Part shown: positions 49,773 through 58,996 of the stretch, one piece after another
How the letters are laid out: each line of letters starts with the position of its first letter
Position numbering within the stretch: the first letter of the stretch is position 1
Assembly (NCBI RefSeq): GCF_003076135.1
Contig: NZ_QDGZ01000001.1
Coordinates: 744,001 to 808,000, forward strand
Length of the DNA stretch: 64,000 bases
DNA from: Nocardioides gansuensis
GTDB lineage: Bacteria > Actinomycetota > Actinomycetes > Propionibacteriales > Nocardioidaceae
Direction: 5' to 3'
Translations under genes and position numbers: made by a program
Notes under the pieces: generated by a model
Seen by the model: the letters and a program-made list of their open reading frames with translations, nothing else
Told to the model about the DNA's origin: nothing
Database searches by the model: none

Positions 49773-51290
49773 ATGAACGACTCGGCGTCACCTTCGCTCG
49801 GCACCACCCGCAGGGACATCCTCATCGGCGGCGCGGGTGCACTCCTGGGTGCCGCGGCAGTCGGTGGGGGCTGGGCGGTCGTCAGCTCACGCACAGGCGA
49901 CGCGCAGGAGCCGGCCGAGGGCGAGGCGGAGCCACCCGCATCGCCCGCGCCCCCCGCCGTACGCCGCTTCGTCTCCACGCAGCTGACCGCAGTCGAGGTG
50001 ACGGCCTGGCGGGCGGAGGGGGCCGCGCTCTCCGCCGGCCTGCTCTTCACCACCCCGCGGAGCCCCGTCTTCCGCGGGGTGGTCTACGACAACGCGGGCG
50101 AGCCCGTCTGGATCGAGCCGGACGGCAACGCGTGCACCGAGCTGCGGGTGCAGACCTACCGCGGACGCCCGGTCCTGACGTACTGGACCGGCCAGGTGCT
50201 CGAGGGTGTCGGCTACGGCAAGGGAGTCATCCTCGACGAGCGCTACCTGCCCGTGGCGGAGGTGCGCTGCGGTAACGGCCAGATCGCCGACCTGCACGAG
50301 TTCCAGCTCACCGAGCGGGGTACGGCGCTGCTGCTGGCCTACCCGGTCCTGCCGGCCGACCTCACCGACATCGGCGGCCCGGCCGAGGGCTGGGTCTACG
50401 GCGCGCAGGTCCAGGAGATCGACGTCGCGACCGGGGAGGTCCTCTTCGACTGGGACGGCCTGGAGCACATCGGGATCGCCGAGACGATCCGCGAGCGGGA
50501 CGTGGAGGGGGGCGAGGGTGAGTCGCAGGCCAGGCCCTTCGACCCGATCCACCTCAACTCCGTCGCGGAGGACGGCGACGCCCTGCTGCTCTCCGCCCGG
50601 CACACGAGCGCGCTCTACCGCGTCGACCGTCGGACCGGCGAGATCCTCTGGCGCTTCGGTGGCAAGGAGAGCGACATCGAGGTCCCCGAGGGTGGGGAGT
50701 TCGGCTGGCAGCACGACGCGCGGCGCCACGCCGACGGCACGGTGACCCTCTACGACAACCACGAGCCCGCCGAGGAGACCGATGCGGTCTCGGCCGCCCT
50801 CAAGTTCGAGATCGACGAGGAGGCTCGCACCGCCGCGCTCGTCCACGCGCTCCGCTACGACGACCACTACGGCTACGCGATGGGCAACGCCCAGTACCTC
50901 GAGGACGGCCACGTCGTCGTCGGATGGGGGATGGACCCGGTGCTCACCGAGTTCGACGAGTCGGGAGTGGCGGTCTTCGAGCTGCAGGGGCTCGGGCTCG
51001 GCTCCTACCGGTCCTTCCGGCACCCGTGGCGCGGCCGTCCGGCGACGCCGCCCGACCTCGCCATCGGCCCCGACGGCCAGGCCTACGTGAGCTGGAACGG
51101 CGCCACCGAGGTCGCACGGTGGCGGGTGCTCACCGGCGCGAAGCCCGGCCGCCTCCGTGAGGAGGCGACCGTCGAGCGCACCGGGTTCGAGACCGCCGTG
51201 CCGCTGGCCTCCGCGCCGGCGTACGTCCTGGCCGAGGCGCTCGACGGGGAGGGCCGAGTGCTCGGCCGCTCCCGCGTCCTGCAGGTCTGA
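49773..51290 (+). CDS. Exported arylsulfotransferase-like (ASST family) protein
   Basis: 505 residues. The N-terminus TTRRDILIGGAGALLGAAAVGGG has a twin-arginine export signal, so the protein is probably folded before export by the Tat pathway. The mature part is a beta-propeller of the ASST type (DLHEFQLTERGTALLLAYP, HLNSVAEDGDALLLSARHTSALYRVDRRTGEILWRFGG, GWQHDARRHADGTVTLYDNH), the last two containing His residues at the place of the active site. Sulfotransfer is not proven for this branch. ATG 49773 lies seven bases after TACCTT (49760-49765). Confidence 0.87.
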   Translation: MNDSASPSLGTTRRDILIGGAGALLGAAAVGGGWAVVSSRTGDAQEPAEGEAEPPASPAPPAVRRFVSTQLTAVEVTAWRAEGAALSAGLLFTTPRSPVFRGVVYDNAGEPVWIEPDGNACTELRVQTYRGRPVLTYWTGQVLEGVGYGKGVILDERYLPVAEVRCGNGQIADLHEFQLTERGTALLLAYPVLPADLTDIGGPAEGWVYGAQVQEIDVATGEVLFDWDGLEHIGIAETIRERDVEGGEGESQARPFDPIHLNSVAEDGDALLLSARHTSALYRVDRRTGEILWRFGGKESDIEVPEGGEFGWQHDARRHADGTVTLYDNHEPAEETDAVSAALKFEIDEEARTAALVHALRYDDHYGYAMGNAQYLEDGHVVVGWGMDPVLTEFDESGVAVFELQGLGLGSYRSFRHPWRGRPATPPDLAIGPDGQAYVSWNGATEVARWRVLTGAKPGRLREEATVERTGFETAVPLASAPAYVLAEALDGEGRVLGRSRVLQV

Positions 51291-51296
51291 CCCTGC

Positions 51297-53444
51297 TCAG
51301 TGCACGGTCTCGAGGGGCTCCTCCGCCGCCTCCGCCGTGAGCTCCTCGTCGGCCGTGTCGAGCTTGCTCGGCCACCAGATCTTCCCGCCCAGGTCCATGT
51401 TGATCGCGGTGACGAGCACCGAGCGGACCACCATGGTGTCCAGGATGACGCCGAGGGCGACCGCGACGCCGAGCTCGGCCAGGAAGACGACCGGGATCGT
51501 GCCCAGCACCAGGAAGGTCGCGGCCAGCACCAGCCCCGCCGAGGTGATCACGCCGCCGGTGGAGGCGAGGGCCACCAGTGAGCCCTTGCGGGTGCCGGAC
51601 TCCATGGTCTCCTCGCGGACCCGGGTCATCAGGAAGATGTTGTAGTCGATGCCCAGGGCGACCAGGAACACGAACGCGAACAGCGGGAAGCCCGGATCCG
51701 AGCCGGCGAAGCCGAAGACGTATTCGAAGAGCAGCGACGAGATGCCCATCGCGGCGCCGAAGGAGAGCACCACCGTCGCGATCAGGATCAGCGGGGCGAC
51801 CAGCGACCGCAGCAGGGCCATCAGGATCAGGAACACCACGAGCAGGATGATCGGGATGATCACGATGTTGTCCCGGTTGGCCGCGTCCTTGGTGTCGAGG
51901 TAGAAGGCCGAGCCGCCACCGACGAGGGCGTCGGCACCGTCGATCGCGTGCACGGTGTCCCGCACCCGCTCCACCGTGGCGAACGCCTCGGCCGAGGCCG
52001 GGTCGGACCCGATCGCCGCCTCCACGAACGTCACGCCGTCGGCCGTGACGGGCGCCTTGGGCGGCTCCACGTTGTCCAGGCCCGTCAGCGCGTCGACGAT
52101 GGCGTCCTCGCTGCCGGCATTGGCCACCACCATCACGGTGTTGGACTGGTCGACCAGGCCGGCGTCCTCCAGCACCTTCTGGCCGGTGATCGACTGGAAC
52201 TCCTGGGTGTAGGAGTCCTCGGTCGCCAGGCCGTTGGTGTCGAGGCGCAGCAGGCCCAGGCACGCCACCCCGAGGATGACGCTGGTGACGACCCAGACCC
52301 GCCGGGGCCGCGGCGTGATCCAGCGGCCGACCTTCGCCCACAGGCCGGCCTGGGTCGGCTCGGCGGAGCCGAACCCGGGGCGACGGGGCCAGAAGATCCA
52401 CCTGCCGGTGATCACCAGGAGGGCGGGCAGCAGGGTCACCATCACCACGAAGGTGACGCCGATGCCGATCGCCGCCACCGGGCCGAGGCCGGCGGTGGAG
52501 TTCATGTCGGCGAAGAGCAGGCAGAGCATGCCCAGCGCGACGGTGGCGGCGCTCGCCAGGATCGCCGGGGCGGCCCGGTGGAGCGCGAAGGCCATCGCCT
52601 CGTGGCGGTCCTCGTGGCGGCGCAGCTCCTCGCGGTAGCGGGCGACGAGCAGGAGGGCATAGTCGGTGCCGGCGCCGATCACCAGGATCGTCAGGATGGC
52701 GTAGGACTGGCCGTTGACGGTGAGGTCGGCATACCTGGCGAGGAAGTAGATGAGCGCCTGCGACACGAACAGCGCGACGACGGCGCTGAAGATCGGCAGG
52801 ATCCACAGCACCGGGCTTCGGTAGGTGAACAGCAGGATCAGCACCACGATGCCGAGCGTGGCGCCGAGGAGCGTGGTGTCGATGCCGCCGAAGGCCTCGG
52901 CTGCGTCGGCGGCCTGGCCGCCTGCCCCCGCGACGTAGACGTCCACGCCGTCGATCTGCGCGGCGTCACGCAGGTCGTCGGCGATGTCGGGCATCTTGTT
53001 CCACCCGTCGGCACCGAGGTCGAAGGTGACCATCGTCTGGGCAACCGTGCCGTCCTCGGAGACGGCGGGCGACCCGAACTGCTCGGCCAAGGCGGGGCTG
53101 ACGACGGGTGGCCTCTTGCCCTCAACGGGCTCCGGCACTCCCTCCATGGCGGCGAACTCGCGGGCGTCCTGCTCGATGGCCTCGCGGTCGGCCTCGGTCA
53201 GGCCGCCGTCGCGGTGGTAGACCACCAGGGTGGGGATGGCGTTGGGGTCCTGGAAGGGTGCGAGCTTCTCGAAGGCACGGGTGGACTCCGCCGACTCGGG
53301 CAGCCACGAGGAGGCCTCGTTGTTCTGCACGTCGGCCAGCTTGGCCGCGAAGACGAAGGAGCCGCCGAACACGGCGAGCCAGGCCACGAGCACGATCCAC
53401 TTGGTCACAGGGCCGGTCAGCTTGCCGGCGATCTGACGATGCAT
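51297..53444 (-). CDS. MMPL/RND-type membrane transporter
   Basis: A 715-residue polytopic protein of the MMPL group, with about twelve transmembrane helices in two repeats, each with a large outer loop after its first helix (about 35-180 and 380-510). The signatures ILVIGAGTDYALLLVARYREELR and FVFLVALGIDYNIFLMTRVREE are the conserved fourth-helix motifs that carry the proton-relay Asp. Relatives export lipids or drugs with the proton gradient. The ATG at 53444 overlaps a palindrome; TTG 53450 is an alternative. It converges on the ASST-like gene six bases away. Confidence 0.93.
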   Translation of the reverse strand: MHRQIAGKLTGPVTKWIVLVAWLAVFGGSFVFAAKLADVQNNEASSWLPESAESTRAFEKLAPFQDPNAIPTLVVYHRDGGLTEADREAIEQDAREFAAMEGVPEPVEGKRPPVVSPALAEQFGSPAVSEDGTVAQTMVTFDLGADGWNKMPDIADDLRDAAQIDGVDVYVAGAGGQAADAAEAFGGIDTTLLGATLGIVVLILLFTYRSPVLWILPIFSAVVALFVSQALIYFLARYADLTVNGQSYAILTILVIGAGTDYALLLVARYREELRRHEDRHEAMAFALHRAAPAILASAATVALGMLCLLFADMNSTAGLGPVAAIGIGVTFVVMVTLLPALLVITGRWIFWPRRPGFGSAEPTQAGLWAKVGRWITPRPRRVWVVTSVILGVACLGLLRLDTNGLATEDSYTQEFQSITGQKVLEDAGLVDQSNTVMVVANAGSEDAIVDALTGLDNVEPPKAPVTADGVTFVEAAIGSDPASAEAFATVERVRDTVHAIDGADALVGGGSAFYLDTKDAANRDNIVIIPIILLVVFLILMALLRSLVAPLILIATVVLSFGAAMGISSLLFEYVFGFAGSDPGFPLFAFVFLVALGIDYNIFLMTRVREETMESGTRKGSLVALASTGGVITSAGLVLAATFLVLGTIPVVFLAELGVAVALGVILDTMVVRSVLVTAINMDLGGKIWWPSKLDTADEELTAEAAEEPLETVH

Positions 53445-53459
53445 GCTCAAAGTTGAGCA
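53444..53459. promoter_or_regulatory. Palindromic operator candidate at the MMPL start codon
   Basis: TGCTCAA-AG-TTGAGCA is a perfect 7-bp-arm inverted repeat covering the first base of the start codon and the bases just upstream. MMPL exporters are often controlled by adjacent TetR- or MarR-like repressors; no such gene is in the window. Confidence 0.5.
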
Positions 53460-53495
53460 GATCCCGGGGACGCTCGCATCCGATATCTCCCTGAG

Positions 53496-53522
53496 GCGAC
53501 CCCGAGATCGTCTCGGGGTCGC
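53496..53522. repeat. Strong 12-bp hairpin in the MMPL/LysM divergent region
   Basis: GCGACCCCGAGA (53496-53507) pairs perfectly with TCTCGGGGTCGC (53511-53522) around a TCG loop. It lies between two divergent genes, where a terminator is not expected. The 196-base region also holds TACACT (53596-53601), a plausible -10 for the LysM gene. Confidence 0.7.
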
Positions 53523-53640
53523 TCACTCCGCCGGGAAGGATTCCGGCACTCAGGGCCGCCGCGTCCGGCTGAAGACAAGCGCCCGGTCTGGTTCCTACAC
53601 TCGCCAGACGGGCACCGGGCCCATCTCGGGAGGGGAACTC

Positions 53641-54153
53641 ATGGGACTCATCACGGACGTGCGGGTGCGGCAGCCCGCGAAGCACGACCTCGTCGGCCGC
53701 CGGTTCGTGGTCACCGGCATCGGCAACGGCTTCGAGGGGACGATCGGCATCCGGGTGCTCGATGCCCGTGGCCGCGTGCTGGTGACCGACTTCGCCCAGT
53801 CCAGCGGCGGCATGGCGGGGATCGGCGAGTTCTCCACCCGGATCACCGTGCCCGACCCGCCGCGCGACGGGAGCCGGCTCACCCTGCAGGTCTTCGGCGA
53901 CAACCCCGGCCTGCCCGATGAAGGACCGAGCCCCGGCTTCAACCTGCGTGAGGTCGAGATCATCATGTTCGCGGACCTGCAGGGCTGGCTGCTCTACCGC
54001 GTCGAGCCGGGCGACACCCTGAGCGGCATCGTCCGCAAGGTGAAGGACTTCGGCCGGGTCACGGCCAGGCAGATCGTCGCGGCCAACCCGAGGATCGCCG
54101 ATCCCGACCACATCGAGGTCGGCTGGCGGCTGCGCATTCCGCTGCGCGGCTGA
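53641..54153 (+). CDS. Gmad2-like immunoglobulin domain plus LysM protein
   Basis: 170 residues. The first 115 form a beta-rich domain of the Gmad2 type (VGRRFVVTGIGNGFEGTIGIRVLDARG, then EFSTRITV), and the last 50 are a LysM domain (YRVEPGDTLSGIV to GWRLRIPL) that binds peptidoglycan or related glycans. There is no clear signal peptide, so how it leaves the cell, if it does, is unclear. The ATG at 53641 has GGAGGGGA upstream. It converges on the SARP-STAND gene. Confidence 0.85.
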   Translation: MGLITDVRVRQPAKHDLVGRRFVVTGIGNGFEGTIGIRVLDARGRVLVTDFAQSSGGMAGIGEFSTRITVPDPPRDGSRLTLQVFGDNPGLPDEGPSPGFNLREVEIIMFADLQGWLLYRVEPGDTLSGIVRKVKDFGRVTARQIVAANPRIADPDHIEVGWRLRIPLRG

Positions 54154-54162
54154 CTCGGCCGG

Positions 54163-57100
54163 CTACTGCGGGCAGGTCTCGCGGAACGGCAGGTCGCCGA
54201 AGTGCTCCCGCCACTCGGCCTGAGTGAAGTCGCGCCCGGCCGCGGCGCATGCGAATTCGATGGCGCGCTCGAAGTTCGGCTCCCAGACGTAGACGGCGGG
54301 GTCCCTCCACCACGGAGCGATCAGGATCGACTGGCCGTCGGCACCGAACACGGGCGAGCTGAGGACGGAATGCGGCACGCGCACCCGGGCCGTGATCGTC
54401 GCCCCCGCCACGTCCCACAAGGCCACGTCGCCGTCGAAGCCACCGGAGACGAGGCGCCGGCCATCGGGGGAGAACGCGACCCAGCCCGCCCCGCCGGGAA
54501 TGCGCTCGGGCGGGCGCACCGGCCGACCGGTCTCCAGGTCGATGACCTGGACGTGGCCCTCGCTCGCGAGCGCGGCATGACGTCCGTCGGGCGAGTAGGC
54601 GAGGTGGTAGACGAACCCGAGATCCAGGGGGCCCTCGTCCACGACATTCCCCTCCTCGAGGTCGACCAGCGCCCACTTCTCCACGTCGTTCTTCCAGAAG
54701 CCCGACTCGTCCGCGCCGCCCACGATGGCGAACACGTGCCGGTCGTCGGGACCCGCGACGGCCCACGCCGTGCCACCGAGGTCCACGGGCACGCCGACTG
54801 GAGCCATGGAGGTCGCGTCCACCATCACCAGCCGTCCGGTGGCCTCCGACAACACCATCCGGTCCCCGCTCGGCATGAAGCCTGCGTCGATCGTGTCCCC
54901 GTCCACCGGCTCCTCCAGGACAAGGCGACCGGTCGCGTCCCACGCGCGTACGGCGTCGCCGATGACCTGCGCGAACCGCGTACCGGCTCGGTTCCAGGAG
55001 CCGGAGGCCCCCACGCCCTGCCCATCGTCGAACGTCGTCGTCCGCACCGTGCCGGTCGGGACGTCGAGCAGCGCGAGCTGTTCGAGCGCGAAGCTGTCGC
55101 CGCAGACGTCGTAGGCCACCTTGGTCCCGTCGAGCGCCGGGACGGTCAGGCAGGCGCCGCCGTCCCCCGTCCAGGGCAGGTCTGGGAGGCTCTCCCGCGC
55201 CAGGTAGCGCCGGTTGCCTGTCACGTCCCACTCGCGGACCGCCCCGTCCATGGAGGCGGACACCACCGTTGCTCCTCGCGCGTCCAGGTCCGCCGCGCCC
55301 GAGCTTCCCTCGGCGAGCTGCAGCCTCAACCTCTGCTCACCAGTCCGGACGTCCCACACCGCGGCGTCGCGGTCGTGCCAGATGACGGTGAGCACGCGCC
55401 GCCCGTCGTCGCTGAACCGCAGGCCACCCTGCGTCCCGGACAGGCGGAGCCGGTGCAGGACGTCTCCCGTGCGGCCATCGCGCAGCAGCGTGTCTCCGGC
55501 GGAGCCCCGTCCCTGCGCCACGACTCGACCGTCCGGGCTCAGCTCGACGACACCGAACGCCGCCTCCGTCTCGGTGGCGAGCATCCTCGTCCGGCCTGAC
55601 TCCAGGTCGTGGACCCGAAGGTCGGGCGCGACGCTGTAGACCCGCAGACCGTCAGGAGACAACGCTGCCGACGCCCAGCCCTCGGCGTTGGTGAGGTCCA
55701 CCGCAGCCACCGGCGACGACGGACGTGCGGTGTCCCAGACGAAGGCCGTCGTGGACCGTGCCTCCCATTCGCGCTCCCCCCGGACCATCCGGTTGAGGAC
55801 CGCCACTAGGCGCGCGCCGTCCTGGCTGAACTTCAGGTCGATCGTCTGCCAGCGGCCCGGGCCCATGCCCCCGGGCTGGACCGGTGCCGGCTCGAGGGTC
55901 ATGGGTTCGAGCAGCGCCACCGGTTGTCTGCTGAGTGCTGTGTAGGCAACCGCCAGATGCCGCCCGTCGGCGCTGAAGCGCATCGGGCGGACCTCCTCCG
56001 CTTCGTTGTCCCTCGAGCCCACCTGACGCTCCGCCACCTGCGCACCCGAGGTGAGATCGAGGAGTCGCACGTGGTGGTGCGTGTCCAGCACGGCGACATG
56101 TCGGCCGTCGGGATGTACGTCGAGGGTTCGCGGGTCGCTTCCCGCCAGAGGCGAGGACGCCACAAGTGCGGGCTGCTTCGAGAGGACACCGATGAGGCTG
56201 CCCAAGGTCTGTGTGGACTGGTCCGTCCGGACGGCCGCGACGCCGAGCAGCAAGGACTCCTCGAAGTCGTCGATGACGAGCGCAGTGGCAGCTGCCCGGC
56301 GGGCCAGCGCGCGCGTCTCGGACGCCGCAGCAGCTACAGCACTGTCCTGGGCGCGGACGGACTGCAGGGCGGCCAGACCACCTGCCACCAGGGCAAGGAC
56401 CAGCAGCACCACCGCTCCGGCGATCACGACCCGCTGCCGCTGGATCAGCCTGGCCTGCTCGCGCGCTCGCTCTGCAGCGCTGCGCTCCTCCACGTCCGCC
56501 AGCTCACGGGAGGCATCGAGGAAGTCGCGCTCCACCGGGGTCAGAGCGGGTGCGGTCGACCTCTGCCAGTCCAGGGCGCGCACGAGGCGGGGTCCGCGGT
56601 AGAGCTCGCTTTCGGGTCGGCCCATGCCGTCCCAGGCGTCAGCCGCCGAGCTGAGATGGTGGAGCAGCCGTCGACCCTCGACGTCGTCCTCCAACCAGCC
56701 CTGCAAGCGAGGCCAGTTGCGGGCCAGCGACTCGTGGGTGATCTCGAGGACGCCCTCGTCGCTGGTCACGAGCCGGGCGGCCACGAGCATCTCGATGAGC
56801 CGATCGTGCTCGGGGTCGGTGCCGACCAGCCGCCGGGCCACGCGGGTGCGCACCGGCTCGCCCTCGCTGCCCGGCGACAGCAGGCGCAGGACCAGGTCGC
56901 GGAGCACGTGCCGCCGCTCCGGCTCGACGTGGGCATAGAGCCGCTCCGCCGATTGGGCGACCGCGCCGCGGATGCCGCCGCTCTCGCGGTAGCCGTCGAC
57001 GGTCAGGGTGTTGCCCTCACGGCGCTTCCAGGTCTCCATCAAGGCGTGGGACAGCAGCGGCAGTGCACCCGGATCGGCGCGCACCTCGGTGACGAGCAGG

Positions 57101-58407
57101 TCGACCAGGCCAGGCTCGAGCACCAGGCCCGCCTGTCGGGCCGGCCCCACGACGGCAAGCCGCAGCCCCTCCTCGTCGAGCCCGCCGACAAGGTAGAGGC
57201 CGCGCTCGACGAGACGGCTCAGGGACGAGTACGCCGTGAGGTCGGCGAGCCGGTCAGCGCGAAGCACGACGATGACCGGCCGGGACGAAGCCTCCACGGT
57301 CAGGGCCTCGGCGAACTCCTGGCGCTCCGCCGCGTCCTCGCACAGCGTGAACAGCTCCTCGCACTGGTCCACGAGCAGGGCGTCCTGCTTTCCCGCGCCG
57401 CCGAGGCTGGTGAGCGCGTGCATCGGGTGCTGGCCGGGCGTGATGGCCAAGCACCTCGTGCCCCGCTGCGCGAGGCGCGCCGCGATGCCGGCCCGGGCCA
57501 GCGAGGACTTGCCGGAGCCCGAGGGCCCGACCAGGGCGAGCAGGCTGCCGGTGCGCAGCAGCTCGACGCAGGAGTCGATCTCGTCGTCGCGGCCGAAGAA
57601 CCGGTCGGCGTCCCCCACGTCGTACGACTTGAGGCCCTGCCACGGACACACGGCCATGCTGGGGGCCGGGGCCGACGTCGCCATGAGCGAGGGATCCTGG
57701 CGCAGGATCGCCTGCTCGAGCGCGAGGACGTCGCGGCCCGGGTCGATCCCGAGCTGCTCGGAGAGGACAGCCCGCAGCTGGTGGATGGTGCGGAGCGCGT
57801 CCGCCTGCTGGCCGGACTGGTATTGCGCCCGCGCCAGCAGCGCCCATCGCAGCTCGCGCAGGGGCGCGGCCCGCACCAGCGACTGCGCGTCGGCGACCAC
57901 CTCGCGGTGCCGCCCGGCCCGCAGCTGGGCATCCAGCCGCAGCTCCTCCGCCGTGAGCCGTAGCTCCGCCAGCCGGCGCGCCTCCGTCCTGGCGGGCGGC
58001 CACTCCTCGAGGTCGGGGAAGGGCATGCCCCGCCACGACGCGAGGGCCTCGCCGAGGACGAACGACGCGCGGTCGGTCTCGCCGAGCGTCAGCAGCTCCT
58101 GAGCCCTGGCGACGTCCCGTTCGAAGCGCCGGGCGTCGATCTGGTCGGCGGGAACCCTCAGCACGTAGCCGTCTGGTGTGGTCTCGATCGCGTCCTGGCC
58201 GAGCAGCCGGCGGAGCCGGACCACGCAGCCCTGGAGGACCTTCCCGGCCGAGGCCGGCGGCGAGTCGCCCCAGAGGGCATCGGCGAGCTGGTCGACGCTC
58301 ACCCGTTGGCCCGGGTGGGTGACCAGCGCTTCGAGGACCACTCGATCCCTGCGACTGAGCCGTGCCGAGCCATCGACGGTCAGCGGACCGAGGGCATGGA
58401 TGCCCAC
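54163..58407 (-). CDS. AfsR-like SARP regulator with STAND ATPase, transmembrane helix and WD40-like propeller
   Basis: 1,414 residues. Order: OmpR-type winged helix (about 1-95; VLEALVTHPGQRVSVDQLADALWG), bacterial transcriptional activation domain (about 100-250; RRFERDVARAQELL to YQSGQQADALRTIHQLR), STAND NTPase (about 265-600; FFGRDDEI, Walker A GPSGSGKSSLA near 291-301, DALLVDQCEELF), an Arg/Glu coiled segment, one hydrophobic helix (about 659-681; VVIAGAVVLLVLALVAGGLAAL), and WD40-like repeats to the end (about 735-1400; LSPDGRVVA, FSPDGRRLVSGG). The helix would put the DNA-binding half inside and the propeller outside, a one-piece sensor-regulator. GTG 58407 gives the normal winged-helix start; the frame runs on to 59319 without homology. 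SARP-like boxes lie just upstream. Confidence 0.9.
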   Translation of the reverse strand: MGIHALGPLTVDGSARLSRRDRVVLEALVTHPGQRVSVDQLADALWGDSPPASAGKVLQGCVVRLRRLLGQDAIETTPDGYVLRVPADQIDARRFERDVARAQELLTLGETDRASFVLGEALASWRGMPFPDLEEWPPARTEARRLAELRLTAEELRLDAQLRAGRHREVVADAQSLVRAAPLRELRWALLARAQYQSGQQADALRTIHQLRAVLSEQLGIDPGRDVLALEQAILRQDPSLMATSAPAPSMAVCPWQGLKSYDVGDADRFFGRDDEIDSCVELLRTGSLLALVGPSGSGKSSLARAGIAARLAQRGTRCLAITPGQHPMHALTSLGGAGKQDALLVDQCEELFTLCEDAAERQEFAEALTVEASSRPVIVVLRADRLADLTAYSSLSRLVERGLYLVGGLDEEGLRLAVVGPARQAGLVLEPGLVDLLVTEVRADPGALPLLSHALMETWKRREGNTLTVDGYRESGGIRGAVAQSAERLYAHVEPERRHVLRDLVLRLLSPGSEGEPVRTRVARRLVGTDPEHDRLIEMLVAARLVTSDEGVLEITHESLARNWPRLQGWLEDDVEGRRLLHHLSSAADAWDGMGRPESELYRGPRLVRALDWQRSTAPALTPVERDFLDASRELADVEERSAAERAREQARLIQRQRVVIAGAVVLLVLALVAGGLAALQSVRAQDSAVAAAASETRALARRAAATALVIDDFEESLLLGVAAVRTDQSTQTLGSLIGVLSKQPALVASSPLAGSDPRTLDVHPDGRHVAVLDTHHHVRLLDLTSGAQVAERQVGSRDNEAEEVRPMRFSADGRHLAVAYTALSRQPVALLEPMTLEPAPVQPGGMGPGRWQTIDLKFSQDGARLVAVLNRMVRGEREWEARSTTAFVWDTARPSSPVAAVDLTNAEGWASAALSPDGLRVYSVAPDLRVHDLESGRTRMLATETEAAFGVVELSPDGRVVAQGRGSAGDTLLRDGRTGDVLHRLRLSGTQGGLRFSDDGRRVLTVIWHDRDAAVWDVRTGEQRLRLQLAEGSSGAADLDARGATVVSASMDGAVREWDVTGNRRYLARESLPDLPWTGDGGACLTVPALDGTKVAYDVCGDSFALEQLALLDVPTGTVRTTTFDDGQGVGASGSWNRAGTRFAQVIGDAVRAWDATGRLVLEEPVDGDTIDAGFMPSGDRMVLSEATGRLVMVDATSMAPVGVPVDLGGTAWAVAGPDDRHVFAIVGGADESGFWKNDVEKWALVDLEEGNVVDEGPLDLGFVYHLAYSPDGRHAALASEGHVQVIDLETGRPVRPPERIPGGAGWVAFSPDGRRLVSGGFDGDVALWDVAGATITARVRVPHSVLSSPVFGADGQSILIAPWWRDPAVYVWEPNFERAIEFACAAAGRDFTQAEWREHFGDLPFRETCPQ

Positions 58408-58426
58408 CCGCTCAGGGTCTGTCCGC

Positions 58427-58489
58427 GGTATCGCCCGCGTCAACGGTCTCGATACCCGGTCGATACCGGTCCGGCCGCGCGGTGATACC
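58427..58489. promoter_or_regulatory. SARP-type operator: CGATACC heptamers at 11-bp spacing
   Basis: CGATACC occurs at 58450-58456 and 58461-58467, exactly 11 bp apart, and TGATACC at 58483-58489, a further 22 bp (two turns) on. The reverse copy GGTATCG is at 58427-58433. SARP activators bind direct heptamer repeats spaced 11 bp. The boxes lie between the SARP gene (start 58407) and the divergent small exported protein gene (58549), pointing to self-regulation and control of that gene. Confidence 0.72.
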
Positions 58490-58548
58490 GGCCGCTGCGA
58501 CAACGGAGGCATCGCGAGAACCACTCGCACCGAACCCAGGAGGAAGCC

Positions 58549-58971
58549 ATGTTCGTCCACAGCATCCGTGAGGACAGCAACCGCTGGTGGTGGACCAGTG
58601 CAGGAGCCGGAACCATCGCCTCGGCCTTCATCGCCGCCATCGTCGTCGCGCCGTCCGGGACCCACGCGATCCCGGCCGACCCGGCACCCGCCCCCGTCCA
58701 CGTCAGTGACGTCGCGCCGTCGATCGACGTCACGGGCACCCGGCCCTGCTTCATGGAGCGGGCCCACTGGAACATCGCCGTGGACGGCCCCGTCCCCCGG
58801 TGCGGTACTGCCTCCGCGAGCAGCTCGCCTACCGAGGCCAGGCGGCCGGCTCCGGCGGTGAAGTCCGCGTGCCCGCCTCGGGGCTCGATCACCGACGTCG
58901 GCGTCCCGTGGATCCCCCCGGTGCCGACCGGCTGCGACAGCATCGATCGCTGGTGGCGCTACGCCCGGTGA
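58549..58971 (+). CDS. Small exported or membrane-anchored protein, probable SARP target
   Basis: 140 residues, not recognised. It has a strong AGGAGG binding site eight bases before ATG 58549. The N-terminus (SIREDSNRWWWTSAG) is followed by a hydrophobic segment (about 18-35, AGTIASAFIAAIVVAP), then a Pro/Ala/Val linker, four cysteines (CFMERAHW, PRCGT, SACPP, TGCDS) and the end RWWRYAR. Cys-rich export suggests disulfides. The middle (residues about 84-115) also reads as a plausible peptide in the +1 frame, so paired compensating frameshifts cannot be excluded. It is divergent from the SARP gene and shares its box region. Confidence 0.65.
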   Translation: MFVHSIREDSNRWWWTSAGAGTIASAFIAAIVVAPSGTHAIPADPAPAPVHVSDVAPSIDVTGTRPCFMERAHWNIAVDGPVPRCGTASASSSPTEARRPAPAVKSACPPRGSITDVGVPWIPPVPTGCDSIDRWWRYAR

Positions 58972-58996
58972 GCTGCGCCGGATCCTCCCGTCCGCG

